NCBI GenBank assembly: GCA_024138015.1
Contig: JAMXBB010000002.1
Span: 11,062,609 to 11,126,608 of the forward strand
Direction of reading: 5' to 3'
Length of the DNA: 64,000 bases
From: Lumnitzera littorea
Taxonomy: Eukaryota; Streptophyta; Magnoliopsida; Myrtales; Combretaceae
Shown piece by piece: positions 63,111 to 64,000 of the stretch (position 1 is the first letter of the stretch; each line of letters begins with the position of its first letter). The position numbers and the translations under genes were made by a program. A model generated the notes under the pieces. That model saw only the letters and a program-made list of their open reading frames with translations, was not told the origin of the DNA and made no database searches.

Positions 63111-64000
63111 CCCTCCTTCGACAGTTTCCTATCATGTTTTTTGGTTTTGCATTTGGATCGTGTTGAATCACATGCTGTCTATATGGAAATAAATAAATAA
63201 ATTTTAGGATTTACATTCTATGCTTCCTATATTATGTGAACCGTGTGAAATTTGGCCCTCGGGATACTTACTATAGAATTTAGGCTTCAAACAACGTTCT
63301 CCGATTCGAGTCAAATATTATAAGAAGACATCAAAAGTTAGACGAAGTAACGATGACTTTAAATTCTCAAAATAAGCTTTATTTGTATCGGATTTTCTTC
63401 AAAATAAAGTTTATGAGGTTTAATAACTGTGATATAAAATTTTATACTTTCAATTTTAGCTTATAAAATATCATTTAGAATCAATTGCTGGATCTAATAA
63501 TTACTCTTACTATGTGAAATTATATATAAGATGTATATAATCATTAGAAACTATCCATATATTACATTATTAATAGTTTTGTTAATAATTATGTTAAAAC
63601 TTCCCAGTAACAACAATATATAAGAAAAAAATATACACATTGCACCTAGAGAAAAGAGACATGTGAGAGAGGCGGTTTGTAATTGGAATGTGATGGAATA
63701 TTTAAATAATATATATATATATATGATTAAAAAAAAAAAATCAGTCATCCTTATTAATAATGAAAAGTGGAGGTACCCAATCTGACATTGAGCAAAAAGA
63801 CACCTAGAACAAATACAAAAAGTTTTAGAAAAAGGTGATTATATTTACAATCAAAATTATTATTATTATTATATGCAGAAAAATATATTTTTAGCCTTTA
63901 ACGTCTCATTTTTTTTTTAATTTTCACTTTTAATTATTTTATATTTTGCATCAACGTCTACAAAACAACGGTGTTGAGTTTTGCATTCATATATGACATG
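63111..64000. other. AT-rich DNA to window end
   Basis: No gene is recognised. A TA microsatellite lies at about 63710-63723, followed by a poly-A run. Confidence 0.5.

Overview
This window is nuclear DNA from a flowering plant, most likely a eudicot. It is AT-rich, and its genes have plant-type GT-AG introns. Protein families identify three host genes. Almost everything else is old, broken transposable elements. I see no bacterial, organellar, rRNA, tRNA or CRISPR features. The species cannot be named from sequence alone.

Layout. 1-5432: a truncated, decayed Ty3/gypsy retrotransposon on the minus strand (element A) whose 5' LTR ends at 5432. 6075-11326: a second member of the same family on the plus strand (element B), with both LTRs, a perfect 5-bp target duplication (TATCT) and most of gag deleted. 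12775-19590: a decayed hAT transposon (copy 1), split by about 3.6 kb of unrelated AT-rich DNA. 21.5-27.7 kb: a two-RRM, glycine-rich hnRNP gene of the Arabidopsis RNP1 (At4g14300) type, with a 5'-UTR intron and probably a spliced 3' UTR. 29.56-30.59 kb: a tandem duplication beside a long inverted repeat. 32567-33775 (minus): an intronless cytochrome b561/DOMON membrane protein gene. 34-40.9 kb: AT-rich intergenic DNA with repeat fragments. 40911-45007: a six-exon N-acetyltransferase 9-like (NAT9) gene. 45.8-50.6 kb: a minus-strand hAT relic (copy 3) with a 1.1-kb hAT-type non-autonomous element nested in it. 53320-59108: a minus-strand chromodomain Ty3/gypsy element (element E) whose 5' LTR carries a 338-bp hairpin MITE flanked by a 9-bp near-perfect duplication. 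60035-63110: a second plus-strand hAT relic (copy 2) of the same family as copies 1 and 3.

The three host genes are unrelated housekeeping-type plant genes (RNA processing, transmembrane electron transfer, protein N-acetylation) and form no functional cluster. The interest lies in repeat history: three dispersed relics of one hAT family, two related gypsy elements with different deletions, and several nested non-autonomous elements that can be delimited by comparing sibling copies within the window. I found no convincing new molecular system.
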